A stretch of DNA of 64,000 nt from Dysidea avara (GCF_963678975.1 NC_089281.1:23850765-23914764); one strand, 5' to 3'. Counted from the first letter of the stretch, positions 12,762 through 22,935 are shown. The notes: generated by a model from the letters alone, not told the origin. Numbers and translations are program-made.

Positions 12762-13766
12762 CTACTGTTTATCACAATACAACTTTGTTCTCAGGGACTT
12801 TGATTTTCCAGTCCCTTTCTTATTTTCTTGCTTGTAGATCTCCATCATAGATGAAGCAAAGGAAAATCCACGGATCGTAATCCATTTATCAATGATATGC
12901 TGAAGACACCTTTCATTCTCCTCGTCATCAAATCCTGCCATACACCAATAAAACAGTATATCATCATCATGGATTAGCATGTTTAGTAAATATCTTTTAA
13001 AGCTGTCATCCATCTTTGATGCCTTTTTGACATTAAGGTAACATCGGACACAGCATTCAATTGCCAAGAATATCTGATAGGCCTCCGGTGTTATTTTCAC
13101 TAAGCCACCTCTGTTTATAGCATTCATCCAAGCTGCAGATGGACTGTTTTCATCTGATTTATCAGAACAGACCATTTCAGTCAAGAGTGGTCTAAATTCA
13201 GAGCAAACAGGATTCTCCTGTAGCTTCTTCACCACATATCCACCAATGTATCGGACAGCATTTTCCTCCTCAAAACTTAGGTTATCGCTGCCCGAGTCAT
13301 CAGTTTCCATACTAGTAGTGCCAGTACTGTCAGTATGCAGAACAGCCCTCAATTTATTCTGTACCAAATTATCGAACAGTTCATCAGTAAAATGCTGATA
13401 AAACACCGGTTGGTCATCCAACTGGTTAGCTTCTAAAAAGTCCTGCCATTTTTTGGTGAACTCATCAGAATTAGTTAGTATGTTAAATTTCCTCCAAAGA
13501 CGCTCCTGGTTCAATTCGTTAGGCTTGCCTTTCTTTTGAGCCTTAACAATGATGCCATTTAGTGTTGAAACAATCCAGTGGGAAAATTTCAATGTTGCTT
13601 CAGAGGGCAGAGAGCCATAGCACTGAATCATTGCCCTAGCCAGTTCTAAACACTTCCTATTACCCTCCGTGGGTAGTGTCATACTATCATCCGATAAAAT
13701 ACCTCCAAGAACACCTCTTATTAATCGAGTTTCCTCACTAACACAGACATGCCAACTCTCACGCAT
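12762..13766 (-). CDS. companion protein of the P-like element (334 aa, unknown function)
   Basis: A long intact open frame lies tail to tail with the transposase and inside the same inverted repeats. Features include an acidic/Ser-rich linker (METDDSGSDNLSFEEENA) followed by AVRYIGGYVVKKL, then INRGGLVKITPEAYQIF and a Cys-containing ECCVRCYLNV. The RYxxGYVxxKL and RGGL...P motifs resemble C-terminal parts seen in some P-type transposon proteins; this is from memory and not a database match. The first residues (MRESWHVC) are read from a TCTCACGC-type dispersed repeat, so the true N-terminus may lie in an upstream exon, possibly near 14243-14500. It is probably an accessory transposition protein rather than a host gene. 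Confidence 0.65.
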   Translation of the reverse strand: MRESWHVCVSEETRLIRGVLGGILSDDSMTLPTEGNRKCLELARAMIQCYGSLPSEATLKFSHWIVSTLNGIIVKAQKKGKPNELNQERLWRKFNILTNSDEFTKKWQDFLEANQLDDQPVFYQHFTDELFDNLVQNKLRAVLHTDSTGTTSMETDDSGSDNLSFEEENAVRYIGGYVVKKLQENPVCSEFRPLLTEMVCSDKSDENSPSAAWMNAINRGGLVKITPEAYQIFLAIECCVRCYLNVKKASKMDDSFKRYLLNMLIHDDDILFYWCMAGFDDEENERCLQHIIDKWITIRGFSFASSMMEIYKQENKKGTGKSKSLRTKLYCDKQ

Positions 13767-13940
13767 TAGGCGTGAGTCTCACTCTTTGGCTAGTAATCTC
13801 ACGCTCTCACGCCTAACCCTCTGTTTCTCACTCTTTCAGCTTAGTTCTCACGCATTTCTCACGCCTGATCTGCTTCGTAATTAGCCCTGTGCTTAAAATT
13901 GGGCAGACCTGTGCTTATTTTTGTACTTAGAACATGCGAC
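13740..13940. repeat. TCTCACGC-rich dispersed repeat
   Basis: Six or more TCTCACGC or CTCACGC words occur between 13755 and 13865, with inverted GCGTGAG words. It abuts and supplies the start codon of the 334-aa minus-strand frame, so it is likely a later insertion into the P-like element. Confidence 0.5.
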
Positions 13941-13943
13941 GAC

Positions 13944-14225
13944 CTTTTTTTTATTTTATTTTATTTTATTTTAACTGCTTTTTAATGCAGGCAAGGCCTG
14001 CATTAATGGTCTGTGGGCAACTGGTGCCCACAGCCAGAAAAAGTATACGTACAACTTACATTTACAATTGAATGTATAAAATTACAATGAAATTAAGTTA
14101 GCTGGCTAAGGTTATTACATACATTTACATTTGGTATATAGTTGAACTATCCTATAATTTTAAAACTTACATGTGTATTTAATAATAAACTTACTTATAT
14201 AGCTAAGTACTTATTTTAAGAGAGA
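13944..14225 (-). mobile_element. LINE/SINE-like 3' end fragment with (TAAAA)n tail
   Basis: Read on the minus strand, the segment ends with two small hairpins (GGCTGTGGGCACC...GTGCCCACAG; ATGCAGGCCTTGCCTGCAT) and then a TAAAA/AAAAT tandem tail at 13944-13975. This is the typical look of a 5'-truncated non-LTR element. The 5' limit is not certain. Confidence 0.5.
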
Positions 14226-14242
14226 GCGAGAAGAAAAAAAAA

Positions 14243-14500
14243 TTAATTACTGCTGAAGTTTGGTGGACGAGGAGACTTGGAGCAGGTACTACAAGGGCAA
14301 ACAAAGTGCATACTGTGATGATTGTCAGAGTTAAAATTGTTTGTAAAATGCTGCCAAAAGATCTTGAGTAACTGTGATTTAATGGTGGAAAAAGGTTGAT
14401 TTAAGTCAAGTACTGTTTTTTTTTTTTGGTCTTCACTACCAAAAATCCTGGAGCTGCACTTGAATCTGGTCCACACTGCTGGTAGTGTTTGAGGTCTCAC
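14243..14500 (-). CDS. possible exon: LNQPFSTIK...CPCSTC protein fragment
   Basis: An 85-codon minus-strand frame reads LNQPFSTIKSQLLKIFWQHF and later CPCSTCSKSPRPPNF before its stop. A diverged relative lies at 8697-8870, outside the element. Conservation of protein rather than DNA between the two copies suggests it was once coding. It could be the end of an accessory gene in the P-like element. No enzyme motif is visible apart from a CPCxxC cluster. Confidence 0.4.
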   Translation of the reverse strand: MRPQTLPAVWTRFKCSSRIFGSEDQKKKTVLDLNQPFSTIKSQLLKIFWQHFTNNFNSDNHHSMHFVCPCSTCSKSPRPPNFSSN

Positions 14501-14698
14501 TCCTAAAATTGTTCAGAGGTTGGCATCTCTGCTAACATGTCGCTGATCTTCACCACTGGTTCCTCCAGCCATTGCGATTTACGAGCACGTGAACTGGACC
14601 GGTTCCAATTGAGTACAGTCCGGCGAGCGCCTAACGGGTGTGAAGAGAATGTGTTAATGTGTCGGTTTCTAATCCCGGGTAAGGACTATATTATCTAT

Positions 14699-14707
14699 CC
14701 TTCAGCC
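14699..14707. repeat. right target site duplication of P-like element
   Basis: CCTTCAGCC directly follows the right inverted repeat and matches 9172-9180. Confidence 0.85.
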
Positions 14708-14905
14708 CACCACTGCACATGTATTTGGGTGGCTGCCCTGTTGCATTGACACTAGAGTTGTTCCGTTTCCCGGGAAAACCAATATCCGATATATTTTTAT
14801 CTTGTTTTACCGATAGTTAACCGATACCCGATTGTAGGTCTCTACAATTATACTTGTGCACACTCCATTAAAAGTAGAGCTAGTAAAGCCAATTCTGTGA
14901 AATTA

Positions 14906-15135
14906 TAAGGTAAATGCGGGTATTTCCGGACAGCGTACAATTCCGGACACTTTGGTACCTTTATCAAGCTAGTCGAGGAATGAAACAACGGATTGCCTTG
15001 AAATTTCTGCTGTGAATAGCTATTCTTATAGGGATTATAAAAATCGAAAAGTATGTTCTAGATGATTCATTCTTGGGTACTATACACGAAGTGTCCGGAA
15101 TTGTGCGCTGTCCGGAAATACCCGCATTTACCTTA
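14906..15135. mobile_element. mariner-type MITE, copy 1 (226 bp)
   Basis: The element is 14908-15133. It begins AGGTAAATGCGGGTATTTCC and ends with the reverse complement; the inverted ends run about 45 bp and include TTCCGGACAGCG and CAATTCCGGACAC. TA dinucleotides flank both sides. A second copy of exactly the same length lies in opposite orientation at 22710-22935, inside the BEL retrotransposon leader. Confidence 0.85.
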
Positions 15136-16280
15136 CACTTATCAAAGTTAGGGTCCGCAATCCGAAAAATCAACTTCTACAAATCAATCCCCCTACCATA
15201 GTGGGATGTTCATTGTAGTATCCCATTGTTTGATCCACCATGAAACCGGAGGCACGATTGTTGTCTTCATAGAAATATCATTTTCAGTATCTCACAAGAT
15301 GCAAGATTTATTTTTAAAATTTCGTGCTCCACACAAAGGACCGGATGAAACTTGCTACTTAGCTAAATCGTATCCAGAGTTGTTGTACTTGAAAACTACG
15401 CACAGAAATAAGTAAATGATTTGTTGGGTGCCCGGCACAGTGTTGCTTTCTTTGAAAAAAACAGACAAAGAAATACGAAGTTTCGAATTCAAATTGCTCT
15501 ACCACCCAGGGCAAGAGAAGCCAACTATTCCTCATAGTGTTTCGATACGGTTGGGTGCATAGTCTGTCTATGCTGTTAGTTTGGAAAAGATCTGAGACTT
15601 CTCACTATCTGGGTGACGAGCATCAAAATTTTCTGCAGCATCAAAGAATTGTGTCGCACTTTCTATCCATTTCCAGCGCTTCTGCAGCCACAACAATCAC
15701 CAATTATAGATTAAAACTATGGCAAAAGATGTCTCTGAAAATTTGGTAATAGCGGTTGTCAATTATTGTTTCATCCACAGCTTCCACGCTTCGCTCTAAG
15801 CTATGCACCAAGGGAGGCAGCAAAATCGTCCAAATTTGACTTCACCTCTCACGCTCCACAGCAGCTTCAAATCTTCACTAGATCACCCTACATCACCATT
15901 ATGCTTCAAAACATCCCAAAACAAAACAAAAAATTCACAAAATCTTTCATTTTGATTCGAGCTGGGTGGAGCTCCTGGTGAGCTGCTGGTATACTGCATC
16001 ATATGAAATCACAGAAATACTAACTACTACTACTACCAAACGTTTTGAACTATCTTTTATCATCATTCTAAACAAAATTAAGTGACCAGTGTGGCATCAG
16101 AAGTACTGGAAAGCACTTTGGTACCACTACGAGAATCCCTTGAAATGACGCACAAAAATTTTGACGTTCTTCACCCAGATGGTGAGAAGTCTCAAATCCT
16201 TTCCAGACTAACAGCATAGACAGACTATGCATCCAACCTTATCACATCACTATGAGGAAGAGTTGGCTTTTCTTATCTTG

Positions 16281-16285
16281 GCTGG
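16281..16285. repeat. BEL target site duplication (left)
   Basis: GCTGG before the left LTR is repeated as GCTGG at 23125-23129 after the right LTR. A 5-bp duplication is normal for BEL/Pao. Confidence 0.8.
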
Positions 16286-16423
16286 TGTAAGTTACTCTGT
16301 GGAGGGTTCGTATCAGCGTCCTCGCGGGTGCTCGTCACGTCCCAACCCTGTACCCCAACAACATGTTCAGTCGCGTGATACCTCGTGATTCTAATATTTT
16401 CAAGCATATGTAAGTACACAACA
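16286..16423 (-). repeat. 3' LTR of BEL element
   Basis: On the minus strand it starts TGTTGTGTACTTACATATGC and ends AACTTACA. It is unusually short at 138 bp and identical to the other LTR. Confidence 0.9.
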
Positions 16424-16433
16424 CTCCCCCCGT
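16424..16433 (-). other. polypurine tract of BEL element
   Basis: On the minus strand the purine run CGGGGGGAG abuts the 3' LTR. This is the expected primer site for plus-strand DNA synthesis. Confidence 0.7.
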
Positions 16434-16511
16434 TGACCAGGTTACAGGCTGGTCAACCAAGGATAAATCAACAGCTTAACTAGAAATGTCTTACATACAT
16501 ACATACAAGTG

Positions 16512-19500
16512 TTAAACATTATTCAGTTGAGAAACCATGGTCTTCATCCACTCTCTAGCTTTCTGTGCTGCAGCTCGTTTGGGTCGGTTACTGGTAACTG
16601 TGTCTCCTACCACAGGTGTCTCTTCTATAACTTCTGTATTCTTTATTCCATCACTCCTCAACTCGTCTTCCTTGGGGGTGCTCCTATCTTGGCAAGAGAT
16701 CTCCAATGGGTAGATACACTTTAGTGGTCGTCTCAGGATGGTAGTTGAAGATCTTGAGGGGACACGTATCATTGCACCTCTAATCTGCTTGTCTGATCCC
16801 TTCAGAAGCCTTTCAATCCTTGCTAATTTCCAGAAACTTCTAGAGTTATTGTCGTCATGTAGGAGCACAACATCGCCTTCTTTCAATTCTTGCTGAGACA
16901 TACATTGAGTAGTGCCATTGCGTCGATGAGATTCTCGTAGTTCAAGCAGATATTCAGATCTCCACCGCTTCCAGAAGTGAGACATTATACGATCAAGGTA
17001 CCTTACTCTCTTGCTCAATGCTACTTGTGAGACCTCAGGTGGACTCTCCTCGCCCACAGCTGGAGGGCTCAGTAAACGACGTCCAATAAGAAGGTGAGAT
17101 GGTGTGAGTGGTTCCTCTATGTCTTCTGTAGATACATATGAGAGGGGACGTGAGTTCAAGATCATCTCTGCTTCAGTGACAACAGTCATCAATTCATCAT
17201 AGGTAATGTTAGCTCGGCCAATGGTTTTCTTAAGGCATCTCTTCATAGCTCTGATCATCCTTTCAAATATTCCACCTGACCAGGGAGCCTTCTCTAAATT
17301 GAATGACCATTCCACACCAACACTGGAGCTGAGTTCTTGCACTCTGTCGTGCCTACATAACATGTTGATGTTCTTGGCTGCTGCCTTAAAGGTCTTGCCA
17401 TTGTCTGAAATCATTCTCTGAGGGATGCCCCGTCTAGCAACAAATCTCTTAAAACAGCGCAGGAAGCTGTCTGTGGTCATGTCAGGGACAAGTTCTAAAT
17501 GAACAGCTCGGACAATACAGCATGTGTATAAACATATCCATACCTTTCTGGTTTTGACCAAACCTTGCGTCTTAACATACAATGGGCCTGCAAAATCCAC
17601 ACCAGTGTATGAAAATGGAGGCAACTCAGTGACTCTGAACTCGGGAAGAGGAGGAGGTGGTGGTAAGCTGTAAGGATGTCCTTCTAGTTTCCGGCAGATA
17701 AAACATCGGTGAATGACTCTTCTAACGAACTGACGACCCTTAACAATCCAATATTTGGACCTGACTTCAGTCAAGGTCTCCTTGACACCATTATGCATGA
17801 CCTTCCTGTGTGCTTCTTCAACGATCATTGTTGTCAATGGGTGCTCTCTAGTCAGTAGTGCAGGGTACTTAGAAGTGTAAGAAATGTCAGCATTTCCCAA
17901 CCTTCCCTTACATCGCCACACTCCCGCTTCCCGAAAGAGCACAAATTGTTGCTCCCACATCTTAAAGTTCTGAACTTTCTTTAAACAAGACTGTGCCTCT
18001 CTGACCCAAAGAGCCTCAGCTGCCTGTAGCTCTGATGCTCCCAGTGTGGCTGGCATCCTGAGCTCTTGTCGTTGGATCTTGGCCTTCAATGTTGTGCAAA
18101 ACCTCAACACATATGCTGTAACTCGCAGCAACTTGCCTAGGGTACCAAACCGTGCACAGTCCATGATGTTTCCAACACCACCACAATCAGTTGATACTAC
18201 CATTACATGTTGGGACGTAACTCTTATTTCCTTCATGCATTCTTCAGGAGTGATCAGCTCATCTTCGCCTTCTGGTTCTACTTCAGTCAGCCACTGGGGG
18301 CCATATCTCCACATAACACTTCCCACTAAATCAGAAGGTGACACACCTCTCGAAGGAAGATCAGCTGGATTGTCTTCCCCAGGACAAAACCTCCACTGGT
18401 CATGTGGTACCAATCTCCTGATAGTGTTGACCCTGTTCTGCACAAAAGGTTTCCACTCTTTCGTAACTCCCTTAATCCAACATAACGCGACCTTAGAGTC
18501 AGTATAGCATGTCACTGAATCTGTAGGCATGTCATCCTTTAATGCATCTGTTACGGTGGTGATTAGATTGGCAAGCAGGAGTGCTGATAAGAGTTCTAGA
18601 CGTGGTATAGTTTGTTTGCTCACTGGAGCAACCCTGGTCTTGGACGCGACAAAGCTTGTTGTGATCCCACAAGGCGTCTCGATCTTCACATAGACCACTG
18701 CAGCGTAAGCACCAAGTGATGCATTGCAAAATCCATGAAAGCTGCACCTACTTGCTTCCTCTGTGACACTCCAGACATAGCATCTTGGGATAGAGGTCAC
18801 AACTCCCTTAAATCCAGACAACAAAGAGTTCCACTTGATCAATAACTGGCCACTAAGGGGCTCATCCCACTCCACTTTACTTGCACATAATTCTTGGAAA
18901 AACATCTTTAACTTCACAATAACCGGTGACATAAATCCAAGAGGATCATAGAGTCTAGCAGTTACGCCAACTATCTGCCGCTTCGTGGCCTTCAAGCTAT
19001 TCATTACGTTGGCAAGTTCATTGAGGTCAAATATTAAGGTGTCTTGAACAAAGTTCCACTTAACCCCCAATATCTTCTGTTCACCATCTGAATGCTGCTT
19101 GCTACCAAGTACGTCCTTGGTGTAACTCTTGTCTTCTTCAACAACATTAGGTGTATCATGGGTCAAGCCTTCATTGCTTCCTTCTAACTGTTCTACGCGA
19201 CGGCTGAGTGACGTTGAATTTGATACAAACTTGCGCAGATTGAAGCCTCCTCTAGCTAAAATCTCCTTGGACCTTGTAAAAAACTGAAAGGCAGAATCGT
19301 CATCATCCGCACCAGCACTAATGTCATCAACATAAATTGACCTCATAAACAAGCTGACTAAGTCTGGTTCTTGTACACTGTATTGTTCCATATGGTGCTT
19401 AATGGTTGCATTCAAGAGGAACGGGCTAGCTGATACACCAAACACCACCCTAGTAAACCTCAGAACAGTAACATGTGGCACATCATCATTTACATCCTTC

Positions 19501-22433
19501 ACCCACAAGAACCTCAGAGCGTCACGATCTTCATCTCTCACAGCAATCATCAAGAAGGCCTTCTCTATGTCAGCTGCTACTGCCACTCGATGAACTCTGA
19601 AGCGCAGTAGAATGTCCATAATCTTCTGCCCTGATTTAGGTCCTGTATACAAGCAGTCATTCAAAGAGGGACCATGTGTTCGAGAAGATGCATCGTATAC
19701 AACTCTGAGTTTTGTTGTAGTCTTGTCTTCCCGGAGGACAGCATGGTGTGGTAAATAGTGTATACGGTTGTGGGTTGGTGTCTTTGATTCTATGGGTTCA
19801 ACAATTCCTCTCCTAATCTGGTCACGTATTACGGCATCATACTGTAGAAGGATCTTGGAATCGTGTCTAAGCCGCTTGAGAAGTCCAGCTAGTCGCTTTA
19901 GGGAGAGATCATAATTGTCAGGTAAAGCAGCGTGTGACTCCTTCCATGGAAGGGAGACCTCATATCTTCCACCACTAAAACGAATGGTGGTTTCAAACTC
20001 GGTGTATACTGTGGCTTCATTCGGCCGAATACCAAGTGACTCAAGATCCCAGAACAGTTTCAACTTCCTGTCTAACTCTTGGTCTGTGTCTTGTGAAACA
20101 TATGCATCAGTTGTCATGGTGTGTGTTACTACAAGATTGGTGGAGGTGTGAGAAGAGATTCCTTCAACTGGACCAGCTAGAACCCAACCAAGCCTTGTGC
20201 GAACAGCTGTAGGACCGACCTCAGCGCTAACAATATCACCGGTCACCAGCTTCCAATAATGGTCTGACCCAACAAGTACATCAACACTTAACTCATCTTG
20301 TTCATTTGCATAGTCTGCCAATTCTAAATTCGCCAGATGGGGATAGTTCTCTGAAGCATATAAAGTGGGCTGGCTAGTTAACGGCTCACAGATAAAGGGA
20401 ACTGTCAAGACTGAGAACTGCAGGCTTCGTCTGTCCTTCGTTACCATACCAAGTGACACCACATCGCAAACCTGCCTTGCTTCTGACTGGGAGCCGAAGG
20501 TCCTAATTAACATTGTTTCTGAGCACTGTGGGGACAGAGACAAGGCATCAGCAAATTCTTGTGTTATATATGATCGTTGGCTGCCACTATCGAACATAAT
20601 TCTAGCTTCTAGCCTCCTCTGGGGATCAGTAATCTTAAACACTAAGGCTCTAGCAGTTTGTAGTAACACAGGTGCCCTAACTGAGCCACAATAAGCTGAT
20701 GTAGTGGCAATTACTTCAGTGTTTGGTCTCGTCACCCTGGTTAGATTTAAAGCTTCTCCTTGCTGATGGTTTGATGCTACATCTTGAGTTACTGCCTCTC
20801 TAGTGTTGTTTGCAGAGGAACCATCACAGATACTAGCATGGTGCCTACCTCCACACCTGCTACATCTTCCATTTGAACGACATTCCCGGCTCATGTGATT
20901 CTTTCGTAAGCAGTTAAAACATCTCCCAGACCTTCGCAGAATCTGCTTACGAGCTGCAACATCGACTACTGTCTTACAGGAAGTCGACGAATGGTTCTGA
21001 CGACAATACGAGCACTTAGGTTGGGATGTACCACTAGATAACAGTGCAGCAGCAGTGGATATGTCTGTGCGAGTCCTCCGCAGATTATGAGTGCCCATGG
21101 AAGCTCTTTCCCTGGCATCAATTTCTCTATCAATTAACTGCATGAGTCCATCTAGGTTCCACTCCTCATCATGTACCTCACGATTCACCAGGAGCCGAAA
21201 TTCCTGGGGCAATTTGGCCATTAGTACAGAAGACATTAGACTACCGTAGGAGGCTGCAGGTACCCCCAGAGATCGCAGACCCCTGATCTGTGACTCTACC
21301 ATGTCATGAAGGTGTCTGAGACCTTTCAAGTTGTTGTGGGATGTAATAGCATCAATACTTAACAAGTTCTCCATATGCTTATCCACAATGAGTCGTTTGT
21401 TACCAAATCGCTTCTTCAAAATTTGTACTGCTTCTGTGTAATTAGCGGCTGTCAGCTTCAGTCCACTCACAGCTTCCGATGCAGGCCCTTCTAACAATGA
21501 CTTTAAATAATTAAATTTGTCAATGTTCGATAATCCTGGGTTACTATCAATGGATGACTGAAAGGTGTCCCAAAACGTAGACCATTGTGTAATGTCTCCG
21601 TTGAATCTCTTTAAGGACAATTTGGGTAATTTCACCTTTGCAACGTGCTCTATGGATGTTGCTATTGGTGTATGGCCAGCAGGTGGAAGTGGGGGCAGAC
21701 GGAGAGGGCTACTAAACATCATTCCATGATCTGTTGAAATTGTAGCTACACTTGGTATGGCAGGTGGGTATAGTGAGGGAACACTAAATATGGGAGTTGA
21801 TAGTCGTGGTAGTTCTATTGAAGCCATAACAGTTGTCAGAGCACTAGAAACTGTACTGGTGACTGCAATTGATGTGGAAGTAGTGTGTGATTCGACAGCT
21901 GAGCTCACTGTAGTAGATGGTATCACATTGGTATGTGACTCGTCAGCTGAGCTCACTGTGGTAGGTGATGTCAAAATGGTATGTGAATCACCAACTGAGC
22001 TCAAAATAGTAGAGGATGGACTGTCACTGGTTGGAGCAGAGACAGAGGTAGCGGTAGGTTCTGTGACAGCACTGCTGACGTCGTCAGTTTCAAGTGTGGG
22101 AGGTTCAGGTGGTTGATCTCGCTTAGATTTCCTACTGTCAACAGCAGCAGTAGCATCAATAATAGCTACTTGGATCCTCTCTCTAAATACATCTGCCTGC
22201 TCAATCTCATCATCAACTTCTGTATCCTCTACAAGTTCTAAAATCTCATCATCCAACTGTTTTAGGGTATCACGTTTCTCATTAAGAGTAATTCTGCACT
22301 GCTCTAGCTTAGTTAAGATACCATCAGGGTTTTCTGTGGACTCTATGGCCTCATACAGAGTAACAATTGTACGTTTGGTGGATGAGCGATGCCCACCTCT
22401 GACCTTCTTTTTTCTACTCAAGCCTTCTGCCAT
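16512..22433 (-). CDS. BEL/Pao gag-pol polyprotein, 1973 aa
   Basis: A single open frame runs from the ATG at 22433 with no stop or shift. Approximate residues: charged/coiled N-terminus 1-110; Ser/Thr-rich linker 115-260 with an internal repeat around VSSAxESHT; gag domain near 265-440 (LPKLSLKRFNGD); Cys/His knuckles at about 470-527 (CFNCLRKNHMSREC); aspartic protease near 611 (IMFDSGSQRSYIT); reverse transcriptase with YVDD near 1031; RNase H around 1230-1350; integrase zinc domain at 1541-1580; integrase core with acidic residues in GVDFAGP, ISDNGK and IFERMI; C-terminal DUF5641-like segment (TPSHLLIGRRL). The RNase H motif usually read as FCDAS is FCNAS here, so one catalytic Asp seems replaced by Asn. 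The polyprotein is otherwise intact and is probably cut by its own protease. Confidence 0.95.
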   Translation of the reverse strand: MAEGLSRKKKVRGGHRSSTKRTIVTLYEAIESTENPDGILTKLEQCRITLNEKRDTLKQLDDEILELVEDTEVDDEIEQADVFRERIQVAIIDATAAVDSRKSKRDQPPEPPTLETDDVSSAVTEPTATSVSAPTSDSPSSTILSSVGDSHTILTSPTTVSSADESHTNVIPSTTVSSAVESHTTSTSIAVTSTVSSALTTVMASIELPRLSTPIFSVPSLYPPAIPSVATISTDHGMMFSSPLRLPPLPPAGHTPIATSIEHVAKVKLPKLSLKRFNGDITQWSTFWDTFQSSIDSNPGLSNIDKFNYLKSLLEGPASEAVSGLKLTAANYTEAVQILKKRFGNKRLIVDKHMENLLSIDAITSHNNLKGLRHLHDMVESQIRGLRSLGVPAASYGSLMSSVLMAKLPQEFRLLVNREVHDEEWNLDGLMQLIDREIDARERASMGTHNLRRTRTDISTAAALLSSGTSQPKCSYCRQNHSSTSCKTVVDVAARKQILRRSGRCFNCLRKNHMSRECRSNGRCSRCGGRHHASICDGSSANNTREAVTQDVASNHQQGEALNLTRVTRPNTEVIATTSAYCGSVRAPVLLQTARALVFKITDPQRRLEARIMFDSGSQRSYITQEFADALSLSPQCSETMLIRTFGSQSEARQVCDVVSLGMVTKDRRSLQFSVLTVPFICEPLTSQPTLYASENYPHLANLELADYANEQDELSVDVLVGSDHYWKLVTGDIVSAEVGPTAVRTRLGWVLAGPVEGISSHTSTNLVVTHTMTTDAYVSQDTDQELDRKLKLFWDLESLGIRPNEATVYTEFETTIRFSGGRYEVSLPWKESHAALPDNYDLSLKRLAGLLKRLRHDSKILLQYDAVIRDQIRRGIVEPIESKTPTHNRIHYLPHHAVLREDKTTTKLRVVYDASSRTHGPSLNDCLYTGPKSGQKIMDILLRFRVHRVAVAADIEKAFLMIAVRDEDRDALRFLWVKDVNDDVPHVTVLRFTRVVFGVSASPFLLNATIKHHMEQYSVQEPDLVSLFMRSIYVDDISAGADDDDSAFQFFTRSKEILARGGFNLRKFVSNSTSLSRRVEQLEGSNEGLTHDTPNVVEEDKSYTKDVLGSKQHSDGEQKILGVKWNFVQDTLIFDLNELANVMNSLKATKRQIVGVTARLYDPLGFMSPVIVKLKMFFQELCASKVEWDEPLSGQLLIKWNSLLSGFKGVVTSIPRCYVWSVTEEASRCSFHGFCNASLGAYAAVVYVKIETPCGITTSFVASKTRVAPVSKQTIPRLELLSALLLANLITTVTDALKDDMPTDSVTCYTDSKVALCWIKGVTKEWKPFVQNRVNTIRRLVPHDQWRFCPGEDNPADLPSRGVSPSDLVGSVMWRYGPQWLTEVEPEGEDELITPEECMKEIRVTSQHVMVVSTDCGGVGNIMDCARFGTLGKLLRVTAYVLRFCTTLKAKIQRQELRMPATLGASELQAAEALWVREAQSCLKKVQNFKMWEQQFVLFREAGVWRCKGRLGNADISYTSKYPALLTREHPLTTMIVEEAHRKVMHNGVKETLTEVRSKYWIVKGRQFVRRVIHRCFICRKLEGHPYSLPPPPPLPEFRVTELPPFSYTGVDFAGPLYVKTQGLVKTRKVWICLYTCCIVRAVHLELVPDMTTDSFLRCFKRFVARRGIPQRMISDNGKTFKAAAKNINMLCRHDRVQELSSSVGVEWSFNLEKAPWSGGIFERMIRAMKRCLKKTIGRANITYDELMTVVTEAEMILNSRPLSYVSTEDIEEPLTPSHLLIGRRLLSPPAVGEESPPEVSQVALSKRVRYLDRIMSHFWKRWRSEYLLELRESHRRNGTTQCMSQQELKEGDVVLLHDDNNSRSFWKLARIERLLKGSDKQIRGAMIRVPSRSSTTILRRPLKCIYPLEISCQDRSTPKEDELRSDGIKNTEVIEETPVVGDTVTSNRPKRAAAQKAREWMKTMVSQLNNV

Positions 22434-22709
22434 ATTCAGATTAGCCTACTGCTAGTTACTTCTATATAGTAGTACTCACGTACTCCACGGTTCGGTGTGT
22501 CCTATGGTAGCAAGCGGCTCACCAGGATTCCCGCCAATCTTCACTCTCCAATTGGAGAGCACCAACTAAATACAAGGCAGACAAAAACAGACTAATCCGT
22601 AACACACTTTGGGACTCGCCTCTTCAGGTACCATTCACCCGGTACCAAGGAATTCTCGTTTGTGGTTCGGATGCAAGTCTCCCACGAAGGCTTGCTCGCG
22701 GGTGTACTA

Positions 22710-22935
22710 AGGTAAATGCAGGTATTTCCGGACAGCGCACAATTCCGGACACTTCGTGTATAGCACCCAAGAATGAATCAACTAGAACACACTTTTCGAT
22801 TTTTATAATCCCTATAAGAATAGCTATTCACAGCAGAAATTTCAAGGCAATCCGTTGTTTCGTTCCTCGGCTAGCTTGATAAAGGTACCCAAGTGTCCGG
22901 AATTGTACGTTGTCCGGAAATACCCGCATTTACCT
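22710..22935. mobile_element. mariner-type MITE, copy 2, inside the BEL leader
   Basis: This 226-bp element has the same inverted ends as 14908-15133 and TA on both sides. It lies between the BEL primer site and the gag start, so the BEL genomic RNA would carry a strong inverted repeat in its 5' leader. Either it jumped in after BEL inserted, or it travels with this BEL lineage. Confidence 0.85.

Larger units (their letters stand above)
9181..14698 (+). mobile_element. complete P-like DNA transposon, 5.5 kb
   Basis: The ends are defined by a perfect 34-bp inverted terminal repeat (9181-9214 and 14665-14698; outer bases ATAGATAATATAGTCCTTAC) and a 9-bp direct repeat outside it. Inside are a multi-exon P/THAP9-type transposase on the + strand (9942-12716) and a tail-to-tail companion gene on the minus strand (13766-12762). 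Classical P elements make 8-bp duplications, so the 9-bp repeat is a departure. A LINE-like 3' end and a TCTCACGC-rich repeat have inserted at 13750-14220. One frameshift in the transposase suggests this copy is recently dead. Confidence 0.85.

Noticed and set aside
15766-15981. 71-codon frame as transposase of the MULE-like element
   Set aside because: Too short, no catalytic or zinc motif; the element appears non-autonomous.
18046-18507. 153-codon + strand frame, and others such as 20365-20694 and 21757-22116
   Set aside because: They lie antisense to the intact BEL polyprotein and show no domain; they are shadows of its codon use.
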